Below, piece by piece: positions 8,364 to 18,005 of a stretch of 53,598 nucleotides of DNA. Under the pieces are notes generated by a model that saw only the letters and a list, made by a program, of their open reading frames with translations, had not been told where the DNA came from and did no database searches. The stretch's first letter is position 1. The number at the start of each line of letters is the position of its first letter. A program made the position numbers and the translations under genes. Source of the stretch: Rhodoblastus acidophilus (lineage in GTDB: Bacteria > Pseudomonadota > Alphaproteobacteria > Rhizobiales > Beijerinckiaceae); contig NZ_JAOQNX010000032.1 in assembly GCF_025961575.1 (NCBI RefSeq), positions 1 to 53,598 on the forward strand. The letters run 5' to 3'.

Positions 8364-9791
8364 TCAATCCTCGAGCAATTGCTTCAGCAGCTCCAGCTCG
8401 CGCTTGAGCGCGCCGTCCTTCGCCACCAGCGCGTCGATCTTGCGCACCGCATGCAGGACGGTAGTGTGATCGCGGCCGCCAAAGCGCCGGCCGATCTCCG
8501 GAAGCGAGCGCGGCGTCAGGATTTTCGCCAGATACATGGCGATCTGGCGCGGCTTCACCACATTGGCGGTGCGGCGCGAGGACAGGATGTCGGCGCGGCT
8601 CACATTGAAATGGGTCGCCACCAGCTTCTGAATGTCTTCGATCTTGATGCGCTTGGCTTCGCGGTGGCGGATCAGGTCGCGGATGGCGTTTTCCGCCTGT
8701 TCGACCGTCAGGACGGAGCCGACCAGCGTGGTGTGGGCCAGCAGGCGGTTGACGGCGCCGTCGAGGTCGCGGCCATTGGTGCGGATCATGCTCGCCACCA
8801 TGGAGACGACGGAGGGCGCGACCTCGAAGCTCGGCTGCACGATCTGGGTGGCGGCGATGCGCGCCTCGACGATCCGCAGCCGCAACTCCTCGTCCAGTGG
8901 ATGGATTTCGACGCACAGGCCGCCAGCGAGCCGCGAGCGGATCCGCTCGTCGAGATTTTCCAGATCGTTCGGCACGCGGTCGCAGGCGATGACCACCTGG
9001 CGCCCATTGTCGATCAGCGCGTTGATCGTGTGGCAGAACTCCTGCTGAACCGCCTTGCCCTGCAGGAATTGCACGTCGTCGACAATGAGGAGGTCGATGC
9101 CGCGCAGGGAATCCTTGAAGGACAGGGAATTCTGCGACTTCAGCGCCGAAACGAAGCTGTACATGAACTTTTCGGCGGTGAGATAGAGCGCGTTGCGCCC
9201 CGCCGCCGTCGCGGCCTGGGCGATGGCCTGGACCAGATGCGTCTTGCCGAGGCCGACGCCGGCATGGATGTAGAGCGGATTGTAGATCGACGAGGACCGG
9301 CTGATTTCCTGGGCGGCGGAAAAGGCCAGCTGGTTGGACTTGCTGACCAGGAAGCTCGCGAAGGTCATGCGCGTGTCGAGCGCCGAGGTCTCGACGCCAG
9401 CGCCTGAAACCTCGCGCGGCGCGGCCGCGACGGGCGCGGGGCCCCGGGGGGCGGCGCGGGCCTCGGTCGCAGGCTCGGTTTCGGCGGCGACGACGCTGAA
9501 CGAGGCGCTGCGCACGGACAGGCAGATCTCGGAAACGCCAGGCAATTGCGCCACGGCGATCGCCCGGAGCTTTTCGTAATAATGCGCGCAGATCCAGCTC
9601 TTCAGGAACTTGGTCGGGACGGACAGATAGGCGCAGCCGTCGGCGATACGGTCAAGCTCAAGGCGGGTGAACCAGGACGAATAGATGGCGTCACCCAGTT
9701 CAGCCCGCAGCACCGTGCAGAATTTCACCAATTCATCCGCGCGTGAATAGGCGTCGCCGTTCAGAGCTTTCTGAGTGTTCGCTTTTGACAT
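8364..9791 (-). CDS. dnaA: Chromosomal replication initiator DnaA
   Basis: A 475-residue DnaA. Domain I (about residues 20-90, FCTVLRAELGDAIYSSWF) is followed by a variable Ala/Glu/Pro linker (domain II). Domain III has Walker A (GVGLGKTHLVQA), Walker B (LLIVDDVQFLQGK) and the sensor/arginine-finger region (NLDERIRSRLAGGL). Domain IV has the helix-turn-helix signature GRRFGGRDHTTVLHAVRKI, which binds DnaA boxes. The start is set at 9791 (MSKANTQKAL): 45 more residues are open upstream, but they are rich in Arg/Lys/Thr and not conserved in the family. Spacing and lack of a partner (dnaN is absent) fit alphaproteobacteria, where dnaA is often away from dnaN. Autoregulation is likely but no clear DnaA box was seen upstream. 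Confidence 0.96.
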   Translation of the reverse strand: MSKANTQKALNGDAYSRADELVKFCTVLRAELGDAIYSSWFTRLELDRIADGCAYLSVPTKFLKSWICAHYYEKLRAIAVAQLPGVSEICLSVRSASFSVVAAETEPATEARAAPRGPAPVAAAPREVSGAGVETSALDTRMTFASFLVSKSNQLAFSAAQEISRSSSIYNPLYIHAGVGLGKTHLVQAIAQAATAAGRNALYLTAEKFMYSFVSALKSQNSLSFKDSLRGIDLLIVDDVQFLQGKAVQQEFCHTINALIDNGRQVVIACDRVPNDLENLDERIRSRLAGGLCVEIHPLDEELRLRIVEARIAATQIVQPSFEVAPSVVSMVASMIRTNGRDLDGAVNRLLAHTTLVGSVLTVEQAENAIRDLIRHREAKRIKIEDIQKLVATHFNVSRADILSSRRTANVVKPRQIAMYLAKILTPRSLPEIGRRFGGRDHTTVLHAVRKIDALVAKDGALKRELELLKQLLED

Positions 9792-10532
9792 TTCTTGTCT
9801 TCTTGTCTTTTGCCGGGTTTTCGTTGTCGATTTTCTTGTTTTGTCGAATTCACGACCGTTGGGAACGCGAACGCATACTTCTGGCGATTTGGATCGCCAG
9901 ACCGTCAGGCGCGACATCGAAGACATTTAGAGAGGCACAGCGCTGCTCCGGTCACGTGGTTTCTTGGACAAAAACGCATTTATCTAGTAACAAATTCGCC
10001 CAAAAAAAGCAACCGAAATTTTATCATTTCGCGCCAACGAGCAACGCTTATCGCTGGGGCAGGTATCGGCGTCAATTAATTTATTTATCGAACATTCTAT
10101 AGTTAGTCTTTTCGTGGTTAAGTCCGATTTATACATTATTCTTAACCTGATGCCCGACGATACACGCCAGCGGTTGGCCGTGCAATGGCCAAACTACGAT
10201 TTTTGGGCGGCGCAACGGCGGCGCCGGGCGGCGCGATTTCTACCTTGGACGGAGGCGCCCGGGATGCCGATGAGTCAGAGCAAAAACTGAAACCGCGTCC
10301 GGTGCGAAAAAAAATACGTCCGTGAATTTTGCCTCGATTCGGAGCCTGCCAGGAGGCGAGTCAAGCGCATACCGATGCGCTTCCCCAGCGCATTTTGCGC
10401 CTAACCGACGAAAAACAATGGAGATCGGCCAACCGCGGGTTTTGGCGCCCACGAAAATTTTGTCGGGATGTGCGCTTGGGCCACAGTCGCGCCGCAACGC
10501 CTGGGGCGACCGCCGGTCGTGTGTTGCGCGCG
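9792..10532. other. 740-base gene-free region upstream of dnaA
   Basis: No convincing gene lies here; the open frames have no recognisable domains. The part from about 9,960 to 10,160 is clearly AT-richer than its surroundings. Inverted repeats seen are CTGGCGAT-TTGG-ATCGCCAG (9881-9900), GGTTAAG...CTTAACC (10116-10147, 18-base spacer) and TTGGCC-GTGCAAT-GGCCAA (10174-10192). I did not find a consensus DnaA box (TTATCCACA) on either strand. It most likely holds the dnaA promoter and leader and the end of irr; an origin role is possible but not supported. Confidence 0.5.
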
Positions 10533-11042
10533 TCAGTTGGAGGGGGCGGCGTCCTTCCGGCGCAGCCGCACCACCACGTCGATGCGCGCGATCTCCATGC
10601 CTTCGGGCGGCTCGGGAAGGGCGCGGAAGTCGATCAGCTCCTTGGGGAGATCAACCAGAAGATGCGCCTCCTCGGTGAGGAAATGCTGATGGTCGTCAAT
10701 ATTGGTGTCGAAATAGGTGCGGGTCCCGTCGATCGTCACCTCGCGCAGCATCCCGGCGGATTTGAACTGGTTGAGCGTGTTATAGACGGTGGCCAGCGAC
10801 ACATGGGCGCCCGCCGCCTGCGCTTCCTCGAACAGTTTTTCCGCGGTGACGTGGCGGTCGCCGCGCCCGAACAGCAGCCAGCCCAGGCGCATGCGCTGCT
10901 TGGTCGGCCGCAGGCCCGCGGCGTCGAGCTTTTCGCGCAGATCATGCAACGGGCAGCCGCTCAGATCACTGCTCAAATCGCCGCTCTGGTCGCCGCTTTT
11001 GCGCGCGGCGCGGGATTTCGCGGATGCTTGTGATTTCTCCAT
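10533..11042 (-). CDS. irr: Iron response regulator Irr (Fur family)
   Basis: A 169-residue Fur-family repressor of the Irr type, which in alphaproteobacteria senses heme and controls iron and heme genes. The winged-helix part includes GLRPTKQRMRLGWLLF and VSLATVYNTLNQFKSAGMLREV. GCPLHDLREKL near the N-terminus resembles the heme-regulatory GCP motif of Bradyrhizobium Irr. The His-rich heme site of Irr is reduced here to DDHQHFLTEE. The start at 11042 (MEKSQASAK) is preferred; the frame stays open 29 residues further upstream. The order irr then divergent fabA-fabB-fabI is a common Hyphomicrobiales arrangement. How strongly heme acts on this copy cannot be told. Confidence 0.9.
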   Translation of the reverse strand: MEKSQASAKSRAARKSGDQSGDLSSDLSGCPLHDLREKLDAAGLRPTKQRMRLGWLLFGRGDRHVTAEKLFEEAQAAGAHVSLATVYNTLNQFKSAGMLREVTIDGTRTYFDTNIDDHQHFLTEEAHLLVDLPKELIDFRALPEPPEGMEIARIDVVVRLRRKDAAPSN

Positions 11043-11224
11043 ATGTCCTAAAACCCCCGCGATGTCGCGCTCAATATAGGATTTTGCCGGCGCGGCGACA
11101 ACCGAGGCGGGCTGCGTCAGCTTGCCCATGACGCACAGTCTTTCGGCGCCGTTTGCGCTATGTTAGAAGGCGCGGTTTCTGAATCGCGGCGAAAGCCGCA
11201 AGGCAACCGGGGGAACGGCCTAAG

Positions 11225-11737
11225 ATGGGCGAACGGCGCAACAGTTTCGATTATGAGGACCTGCTCTCCTGCGGGCGCGGCGAATTGTTCGGCCCCGGCA
11301 ATGCGCAATTGCCGCTGCCGCCCATGCTGATGTTCGACCGCATTGTCGAGATCACCGAAGAGGGCGGCGCCAATGGCAAGGGCCATGTCCGCGCCGAATT
11401 CGACATCAAGCCCGATCTTTGGTTCTTCGGCTGCCATTTCCAGGGCGATCCCGTCATGCCTGGCTGCCTCGGCCTCGATGCGCTCTGGCAGCTCACCGGT
11501 TTCTTTCTCGGCTGGCTCGGCCTGCCCGGCCGCGGCCGCGCGCTCGGCGTCGGCGAGGTGAAATTCGCCGACCAGGTGTTGCCGACCGTCAAGAAGGTGG
11601 TCTATGGCGTCGACTTCAAGCGCGTCATGAAGGGCAAGCTCAAGCTGGGCATCGCTGATGGCTGGCTCGAAGCCGACGGCAAGCGCATCTATGAAGTCAA
11701 GGACATGCGCGTCGGCCTGTTTCAGCCGGCCGTCTGA
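11225..11737 (+). CDS. fabA: 3-hydroxyacyl-[acyl-carrier-protein] dehydratase/isomerase FabA
   Basis: This 170-residue FabA dehydrates 3-hydroxydecanoyl-ACP and isomerises trans-2- to cis-3-decenoyl-ACP, the branch point to unsaturated fatty acids without oxygen. The active-site histidine is H71 in [14 protein letters not shown] and the aspartate is D85 in [11 protein letters not shown], matching H70 and D84 of the E. coli enzyme. Length and the ending VGLFQPA are standard. It is the first gene of the fabA-fabB-fabI set and is transcribed away from irr from a 180-base shared upstream region. Confidence 0.97.
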   Translation: MGERRNSFDYEDLLSCGRGELFGPGNAQLPLPPMLMFDRIVEITEEGGANGKGHVRAEFDIKPDLWFFGCHFQGDPVMPGCLGLDALWQLTGFFLGWLGLPGRGRALGVGEVKFADQVLPTVKKVVYGVDFKRVMKGKLKLGIADGWLEADGKRIYEVKDMRVGLFQPAV

Positions 11738-11824
11738 CCTTCGGGCGAGCCTGATCTTCAGGCCAGTGGGGCAATGTTCGCCCGAGTGGCGCAAATATGC
11801 GCCGGGGGCGCGGGAGTTTTGAGC

Positions 11825-13045
11825 ATGAGGCGCGTCGTCGTCACGGGTTTGGGCATTGTCTCCTCCATTGGCGACAATGCGGGGGAAGTTCTCACCTCGT
11901 TGCGCGAGGCCCGGTCGGGCATCGTGCGGGCGGAAAAATATGCCGAACTCGGCTTTCGCTGCCAGGTTCACGGCGCGCCCAAGCTGAATCCGGCCGATGT
12001 GGTCGACCGCCGCGCCATGCGCTTCCACGCCGACGGCACCGGCTGGAACCATGTCGCCATGGAGCAGGCCATCGCCGATTCCGGCCTGGAGCTGGGCGAC
12101 ATTTCCAACCCGCGCACCGGCATCATCATGGGTTCGGGCGGTCCGTCCACCCGCACGGTGGTGGAATGCGCCGACATCACCCGGACCAAAGGTCCCAAGC
12201 GCGTCGGCCCCTTCGCCGTGCCGAAAAGCATGTCGTCGACGGCCTCGGCGACGCTCGCCACCTGGTTCAAGATCAAGGGGGTGAACTATTCGATCTCCTC
12301 GGCTTGCGCGACCTCCTCGCATTGCATCGGCAATGCCGCGGAAATGATTCAATATGGCAAGCAGGACGTGATGTTCGCTGGCGGCTGCGAAGAGCTGGAC
12401 TGGACGCTCTCCGTCCTGTTCGACGCCATGGGCGCGATGTCCTCCGCTTATAACGACACGCCGGAAAAGGCGTCGCGCGCCTATGACGCGGATCGCGACG
12501 GTTTTGTCATCGCCGGCGGCGCCGGCGTGCTGGTGCTCGAGGAATATGAGCGGGCCAAGGCGCGCGGCGCGAAGATTTACGCCGAACTCGCCGGTTACGG
12601 CCTGACCTCGGATGGCCACGACATGGTCGCCCCCTCGGGCGAGGGCGCCGAGCGCTGCATGCGCATGGCGCTGGAAACCTGCAAAATCCCGATCGACTAC
12701 ATCAATCCGCACGCCACGGCGACGCCGGTCGGCGACGCCAAGGAGATCGAGGCGCTGCGAAAGGTGTTCGGCGCGGACAAGTGTCCGCCGATTTCGGCGA
12801 CCAAGTCGCTCACCGGCCATTCGCTGGGCGCGGCCGGCGTGCAGGAGGCGATCTACTCGCTGCTGATGCAGCAGAACGGGTTCATCTGCGAAAGCGCCAA
12901 TATCGTCAATCTCGATCCGGCCTTCGCGGACATGAACATTGTTCGCGCGCGGCAGGACGGCAAGCAGCTCGGCGCGGTGCTGTCCAATTCGTTCGGCTTT
13001 GGCGGCACCAACGCCACGCTGATTTTCAAGCACGTCGACGCCTGA
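11825..13045 (+). CDS. fabB: 3-oxoacyl-[acyl-carrier-protein] synthase I FabB
   Basis: A 406-residue beta-ketoacyl-ACP synthase that elongates the cis-3-decenoyl-ACP made by FabA. The nucleophile is C161 in [12 protein letters not shown]; the two catalytic histidines lie in [11 protein letters not shown] and [10 protein letters not shown], giving the Cys-His-His triad. [11 protein letters not shown] is the usual C-terminal signature. The start [16 protein letters not shown] at 11825 is that of the family; the 17 in-frame residues upstream are not conserved. Next to fabA it is almost certainly FabB and not FabF. Confidence 0.97.
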   Translation: MRRVVVTGLGIVSSIGDNAGEVLTSLREARSGIVRAEKYAELGFRCQVHGAPKLNPADVVDRRAMRFHADGTGWNHVAMEQAIADSGLELGDISNPRTGIIMGSGGPSTRTVVECADITRTKGPKRVGPFAVPKSMSSTASATLATWFKIKGVNYSISSACATSSHCIGNAAEMIQYGKQDVMFAGGCEELDWTLSVLFDAMGAMSSAYNDTPEKASRAYDADRDGFVIAGGAGVLVLEEYERAKARGAKIYAELAGYGLTSDGHDMVAPSGEGAERCMRMALETCKIPIDYINPHATATPVGDAKEIEALRKVFGADKCPPISATKSLTGHSLGAAGVQEAIYSLLMQQNGFICESANIVNLDPAFADMNIVRARQDGKQLGAVLSNSFGFGGTNATLIFKHVDA

Positions 13046-13054
13046 GGTTTCCGG

Positions 13055-13876
13055 ATGACCGTTTCCGCCAAGGGACTGATGACCGGCAAGCGCGGCCTGA
13101 TCATGGGCGTCGCCAACAGTCATTCCATCGCCTGGGGCATCGCCCAGGCGCTCGCCGCCGAAGGCGCGCAGCTCGCCTTCACCTATCAGGGCGAGGCGCT
13201 GGGCAAGCGCGTCGCGCCGCTCGCCGAAAGCGTGGGGTCGAAACTGATTCTGCCCTGCGACGTCGAGGACATCGCCAGCCTCGACGCCGTGTTCGCCGCG
13301 CTGGAGAAGGAATGGGGCGCGCTGGATTTTGTCGTCCACGCCATCGGCTTCTCCGACAAGAACGAGCTGAAGGGCCGCTATATCGACGCCACCACGCGCG
13401 AGAATTTTTCGCGCACCATGGTGATCTCCGCCTATTCCTTCACCGAAGTCGCCCAGCGCGCGCAAAAGCTGATGACGCTCGGCGGTTCGCTGCTGACCTT
13501 GACCTATGGCGGCTCCACCCGGGTGATGCCCAATTACAATGTGATGGGCGTGGCCAAGGCGGCGCTTGAGGCCAGTGTGCGCTATCTCGCCTCTGATCTC
13601 GGCGAGCAGGGGGTGCGCGTCAACGCCATTTCCGCCGGGCCGATCCGCACCTTGGCTGGCGCCGGCATCGCCGACGCGCGCTTCATGTTCAATTTCCAGC
13701 GCGAGCACGCGCCGCTGCGCCGCACCGTCACCATCGAGGATGTCGGCGGTTCCGCGCTCTATCTGCTGTCCGACCTGTCGGCCGGCGTGACCGGCGAAAT
13801 CCATTATGTCGACGCCGGCTACAACATCATCTCCATGCCGCAGCCGGGCAGCCTGAAGGACAGCGGCGGCGAATAA
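13055..13876 (+). CDS. fabI: Enoyl-[acyl-carrier-protein] reductase (NADH) FabI
   Basis: A 273-residue FabI of the short-chain dehydrogenase superfamily that reduces trans-2-enoyl-ACP in the last step of each elongation cycle. The nucleotide-binding start GLIMGVANSHSIAWGIA and the catalytic NYNVMGVAKAALE (Tyr followed seven residues later by Lys) are both intact. It starts 9 bases after the fabB stop, so fabA, fabB and fabI very likely form one operon. It is the type of reductase that is normally sensitive to triclosan. Confidence 0.96.
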   Translation: MTVSAKGLMTGKRGLIMGVANSHSIAWGIAQALAAEGAQLAFTYQGEALGKRVAPLAESVGSKLILPCDVEDIASLDAVFAALEKEWGALDFVVHAIGFSDKNELKGRYIDATTRENFSRTMVISAYSFTEVAQRAQKLMTLGGSLLTLTYGGSTRVMPNYNVMGVAKAALEASVRYLASDLGEQGVRVNAISAGPIRTLAGAGIADARFMFNFQREHAPLRRTVTIEDVGGSALYLLSDLSAGVTGEIHYVDAGYNIISMPQPGSLKDSGGE

Positions 13877-13877
13877 G

Positions 13878-14909
13878 GTGCTGGCCCGCGACATCGACGA
13901 GGTTTTGGCGGCCGCAGCCGCTGATCTCGAGACGTTGCGGGGACGCTCGATCTATATGACCGGCGGCACCGGCTTCATCGGCGCGACGATGCTGGAAATC
14001 ATCGTCGCGGCCAATGCGCGCCTCGGTCTTGGGGCGCGCGTCGTCGCGCTGTCGCGCGACCCCCAGAAATTTGCCGAACGCTTGCCGCATCTGGCCGCGG
14101 CGCCTGGGATCACGCTGGTTCAGGGCGATGTGCGCGTGGCTGCGGTCGAGGGCCGCTATGACATCGTCATCGCCGGCGCCGCCGACGCCAGCGCCCAGCT
14201 CAACCGCGACAATCCCCTCGGCATGATCGACACGATCGTCGAGGGCACGCGGCGCACGCTGGAACTGGCGCGCGACTCCGGCGCCAAGCGCATGCTGCTG
14301 ATGAGTTCGGGCGCGGTCTATGGCCGGTTTCCCCCGGGCGTCAGCCTCATCGAGGAAACCGCGACCAGCGCGCCCGACTGCCTCGATCCCTATTATGCCT
14401 ATGCCGAGGCCAAGCGCATGGCGGAGCTTTTGTGCGCGCTTTCCGCGGCGCGCGATGGGATTGAAATTCCCGTGGCGCGCATTTTCACGCTGGTCGGGCC
14501 GCTTCTGCCGCTCGACGCCCATTTCGCCATCGGCAATTTTTTGCGCGACGCGCTGAACGGCGGTCCGGTGCGGGTTGGCGGCGACGGGACGGCGGTGCGC
14601 TCCTACCTGCATTCCGTCGATCTTTGCGTCTGGATGTTCGCGCTGCTGGCGCGCGGCTGCTCAGGTCGCGCCTATAATGTCGGCTCGGATCAGGCGGTCA
14701 GCATCAAGACGTTGGCCGAAACGGTGGCGGCGGCGGCGCCGAGGCCCTGCGGCGTGACCATCGCTGGACGCGCCGACGCCTCCAATCCGATCAACCATTA
14801 TGCGCCCGACATTTTGCGCGCCCGGAGCGAGCTCGGCCTGAAGGTCACCATCCCGCTGGACGAAGCCATTTCGCGGACCATGGCCTGGCATTTGGGCCAG
14901 CGCGCTTAA
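13878..14909 (+). CDS. NAD-dependent epimerase/dehydratase family protein
   Basis: A 343-residue extended short-chain dehydrogenase. SIYMTGGTGFIGATMLEI is the dinucleotide-binding loop, and LLMSSGAVYGRFPPG followed by YYAYAEAKRMAE carries the Ser and the YxxxK pair of the catalytic site. Such proteins epimerise, dehydrate or reduce nucleotide sugars; closest by pattern are UDP-glucuronate or dTDP-glucose type enzymes, but the substrate is not clear. GTG at 13878 is one base after the fabI stop, so it is probably co-transcribed with the fab genes although its role differs. It ends two bases before the end of polA on the opposite strand. Confidence 0.85.
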   Translation: MLARDIDEVLAAAAADLETLRGRSIYMTGGTGFIGATMLEIIVAANARLGLGARVVALSRDPQKFAERLPHLAAAPGITLVQGDVRVAAVEGRYDIVIAGAADASAQLNRDNPLGMIDTIVEGTRRTLELARDSGAKRMLLMSSGAVYGRFPPGVSLIEETATSAPDCLDPYYAYAEAKRMAELLCALSAARDGIEIPVARIFTLVGPLLPLDAHFAIGNFLRDALNGGPVRVGGDGTAVRSYLHSVDLCVWMFALLARGCSGRAYNVGSDQAVSIKTLAETVAAAAPRPCGVTIAGRADASNPINHYAPDILRARSELGLKVTIPLDEAISRTMAWHLGQRA

Positions 14910-14911
14910 AG

Positions 14912-17866
14912 TTAGTGCGCCTCGTCCCAGTTGTCGGCGGCTCGCGCCTCCACCAGCAAGGGAACGGACAGGTCCGCCGCCGGCAGCGCCGCGCCCTCCA
15001 TCACTTTTCGCACCACTTTTATCGTCGCCTCGACCTCGGCCGCGGGCGCCTCGAACACCAGTTCGTCATGCACCTGCAACAGCATTTGCGCCGAAAGTTT
15101 TGCGGCGGCGAGCGCGTCGTCCATGCGGATCATCGCGCGGCGGATGATGTCGGCCGCCGCACCCTGGATCGGCGCGTTGATCGCGGCGCGCTCGTTGAAG
15201 GCGCGCTCCGATGCATTGCTCGCCGTAATGCGCGGATAATGGCATTTGCGCCCGAACAGGGTGCTGACAAAGCCCTGGTCGCGGCACAGCTTTTTCGTGC
15301 GGTCCATATAGGCGCGGATGCCGGGAAAACGCTCGAAATAGAGTTTGATATAGGCGCCGGCCTCCTCGCGGGAAATGCCGAGCTGGTTGGCGAGGCCGAA
15401 GGCGGAAATGCCATAGACGATGCCGAAATTGATCGCTTTGGCGCGCCGGCGGATTTCGCCCGGCATGCCCTCGACGGGCACGCCAAAAATCTCCGACGCG
15501 GTGCGCGCGTGAATGTCCTGCCCCTCGGCAAAAGCCTGTTTGAGCTGGGGAATGTCGGCGATATGGGCGAGCAGCCGCAGCTCGATCTGCGAATAATCCG
15601 CCGAAATCAATTTTTGTCCGGGCGCGGCGATGAAGGCGCGGCGGATCTTGCGGCCGGCCTCGTTGCGCACCGGAATGTTTTGCAGATTGGGTTCGGACGA
15701 CGACAGCCGCCCGGTCGAGGTCGCCGCCAGCGCGTAAGAGGTATGAACGCGCCCTGTCAGGGGATTGATATAGCGCGGCAGGTTTTCCGCATAGGTCGAG
15801 CGCAGTTTCTGCACCTGCCGCCAGTCCAGCAATTTGCGCGCGAGTTCGTTGCCTTGTTCGGCGAGATCGTCGAGCACGCTGGCCGAGGTGGACCAGGCGC
15901 CTGTCGCAGTCTTTTTCGCCCCGGGCAGGCCGAATTTGCCAAACAGAATGTCGCCGACCTGCTTGGGCGAGCCGAGATTGAAGGCCTCGCCCGCCATTAC
16001 ATGCGCCTCCGCCTCCAGCCGCGCCATGTCCTGGGCGAATTCGCCGGAGAGACGCGACAGGATGGCGCGGTCGACACAGATGCCGCGCCGCTCCATTTTG
16101 GCCAGCACCAGCGGCATGGGCCGCTCCAGGGTCTCGTAAACGCTGGTCATGCCTTCCGCGGCGAGACGGGGCTGCAACACGTTCCAAAGCCGAAGCGTGA
16201 CATCCGCGTCCTCGGCGGAATATTCCGTGGCCTTGTCGAGCGCGACCCGCGCAAAACCGATAAAACTTTTGCCCTGACCGGCGACCTCGCCGAACTGGAT
16301 GGGGCGATGTTCCAAAAATTTGAGCGACAGCTCGTCCATGCCGTGGCCGTTGAGACCGGCGTCGAGCGTGTAGGAGGCGAGCATTGTGTCCTGGACCGGC
16401 GCGACCTCGATGCCGTGCTGGGCCAGCACCAGCCAGTCATATTTGACGTTCTGCGCGATCTTGATCACCGACGGCGCGGTCAGCAGCGGTTTGAGCAGGT
16501 CGAGCGTGTCGCGCAGCGGCAGTTGGTCCGGCAAAAAATCGGCGCCGAACAGGTCTTCGGCGCCGGCCTTGTGGCCGAATGGGATGTAGCAGGCGCGGTT
16601 GGGACCGAGCGCCAGCGAAATGCCGACCAGATTGGCCTGCATGGCGTCGAGCGAATCGGTTTCGGTGTCGAAGCAGACGAAGCCGGCTTCGAGCGCGGCC
16701 TCCACCCAGGCCCGCACCTGATCGAGCGACGACAGGCAAACATATTTGTCGCGTTCGACCGGGATTTTCGCCGCATTGCTGCGCGCGATGGCGAGCGCCT
16801 GCGGACCGGCAATGTCCGCCGTCGCCTTGGGTTCGGCCGGCTCCGGGGCAGGGCGCTCAAAAACCGCGCCGTCGCGGCCGCGCCAGCCGCCGGGGCCGAC
16901 AAAGGCGGGGTCGGGGTCGATGGCGCCCGCATCGACTTCGAACATTTCGGCGACGCGGCGGGTGATGGTAGTGAATTCCATCGCCTTGAGGAAGGCGACC
17001 AGGGTCTTGCCGTCGGGCTGCTGCAAGCGCAGGTCCGACAGCGGCGTCGTCACCGCGACATCGTCGACCAAAGCGACCAGCTTTTTCGACAGCCGGACCT
17101 TTTCGACGACCTCTGGATTGGTGAGGGTTTCACGGCGCTTGTTCTGCTTGATCTCGCCGGCGCGGGCGAGCAGCGTGTCGAGATCGCCATAGTCGCCGAT
17201 CAGTTGCGCGGCGGTCTTGACGCCGATTCCCGGCGCGCCCGGCACATTGTCGGTGGAATCGCCGGCGAGCGCCTGGATGTCGACCACCTTTTCCGGCGGC
17301 GCGCCAAAATAGGCGACGACCTCGTCGCGCCCGATGCGGCGCTCCTCGCGCTCGCCTGACGCGGGGTCGTACATGGAGACGCAGGGGCGAACCAACTGCA
17401 TCAAATCCTTGTCGGCGGAGACGATGGTGACGTCCGCCCCCGCTTCCGCCGCCTGCCGCGCATAGGTGGCGATCAGATCGTCGGCCTCGTAAACGTCCTG
17501 CTCGACCGGCTCGAGCCCGAAGGCGCGCACGGCCGCGCGGAACAGCGGGAATTGCGGCACGAGATCTTCGGGCGGCGCCGAACGGTTGGCCTTGTATTCC
17601 GGATAAATCTCTTTTCGGAACGAGTTCTCGCTCTTGTCGAAAATGATGGCGAGATGGGTGGGTTTTATGCCCGCCGCGCCCTCGCGGACGAATTGCAGCA
17701 GCTTGGCGCAGAACAGCCGCACCGCGCCGGTGGGCAGGCGGTCGGCGCGGTAATTGTATTTCTGGTCCTGGCGGATCGACTGGAAATAGGCGCGAAAAAT
17801 GAAGTTCGACCCGTCGACGAGAAAGACGTGATCGCCGGGCGAGAGTTTTGGAGTGTTTTGAGTCAT
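14912..17866 (-). CDS. polA: DNA polymerase I
   Basis: A 984-residue family A polymerase for gap filling and Okazaki-fragment processing. The 5'-3' exonuclease domain spans about residues 10-300 (FLVDGSNFIFRAYF, then IVSADKDLMQLV and DIQALAGDSTDNVPGAPGIG). The 3'-5' exonuclease domain (about 375-580) keeps the DxE motif in FVCFDTETDSLDAM. The polymerase domain follows, with motif A DYSQIELRLLAHI, motif B RRRAKAINFGIVYGIS and motif C QVHDELVFE. The start at 17866 (MTQNTPKLSPGDHVFL) is chosen; 29 more in-frame residues upstream are not conserved. All three activities appear intact. The end is convergent with the epimerase gene with no room for a separate terminator. Confidence 0.97.
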   Translation of the reverse strand: MTQNTPKLSPGDHVFLVDGSNFIFRAYFQSIRQDQKYNYRADRLPTGAVRLFCAKLLQFVREGAAGIKPTHLAIIFDKSENSFRKEIYPEYKANRSAPPEDLVPQFPLFRAAVRAFGLEPVEQDVYEADDLIATYARQAAEAGADVTIVSADKDLMQLVRPCVSMYDPASGEREERRIGRDEVVAYFGAPPEKVVDIQALAGDSTDNVPGAPGIGVKTAAQLIGDYGDLDTLLARAGEIKQNKRRETLTNPEVVEKVRLSKKLVALVDDVAVTTPLSDLRLQQPDGKTLVAFLKAMEFTTITRRVAEMFEVDAGAIDPDPAFVGPGGWRGRDGAVFERPAPEPAEPKATADIAGPQALAIARSNAAKIPVERDKYVCLSSLDQVRAWVEAALEAGFVCFDTETDSLDAMQANLVGISLALGPNRACYIPFGHKAGAEDLFGADFLPDQLPLRDTLDLLKPLLTAPSVIKIAQNVKYDWLVLAQHGIEVAPVQDTMLASYTLDAGLNGHGMDELSLKFLEHRPIQFGEVAGQGKSFIGFARVALDKATEYSAEDADVTLRLWNVLQPRLAAEGMTSVYETLERPMPLVLAKMERRGICVDRAILSRLSGEFAQDMARLEAEAHVMAGEAFNLGSPKQVGDILFGKFGLPGAKKTATGAWSTSASVLDDLAEQGNELARKLLDWRQVQKLRSTYAENLPRYINPLTGRVHTSYALAATSTGRLSSSEPNLQNIPVRNEAGRKIRRAFIAAPGQKLISADYSQIELRLLAHIADIPQLKQAFAEGQDIHARTASEIFGVPVEGMPGEIRRRAKAINFGIVYGISAFGLANQLGISREEAGAYIKLYFERFPGIRAYMDRTKKLCRDQGFVSTLFGRKCHYPRITASNASERAFNERAAINAPIQGAAADIIRRAMIRMDDALAAAKLSAQMLLQVHDELVFEAPAAEVEATIKVVRKVMEGAALPAADLSVPLLVEARAADNWDEAH

Positions 17867-18005
17867 CCGCTTCGTGGACCAGACCGATGGGGTGGACAAC
17901 TCATACACGAAAGGGAAGGCGTAAGGGAATCCATGAAGCCGGCGCCAAAGCAAACGGGCAGCCTCTTGGGCCGCCCGCGTTCGTTTGACGAGGTTTGCGC
18001 AGATC

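Noticed and set aside
6973-8916. A 647-residue minus-strand frame over the L,D-transpeptidase and the end of dnaA
   Set aside because: It runs through the strong terminator and the sense Pro-rich repeat; shadow frame.
9792-10320. Chromosome origin next to dnaA
   Set aside because: I found no consensus DnaA boxes, and dnaN or other usual origin neighbours are missing; kept only as an unproven possibility.
11117-13894. A 925-residue open frame antisense to fabA-fabB-fabI
   Set aside because: It is a shadow of GC-rich codon use in the three sense genes, all of which have clear catalytic motifs.
14915-17359. An 814-residue plus-strand frame opposite polA
   Set aside because: Antisense shadow of polA; His/Arg/Gly-rich with no domain pattern.
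17940-17990. A terminator after the outer-membrane protein gene
   Set aside because: CAAACG...CGTTTG arms are present but the stem between them is badly interrupted, so it is too weak to call.
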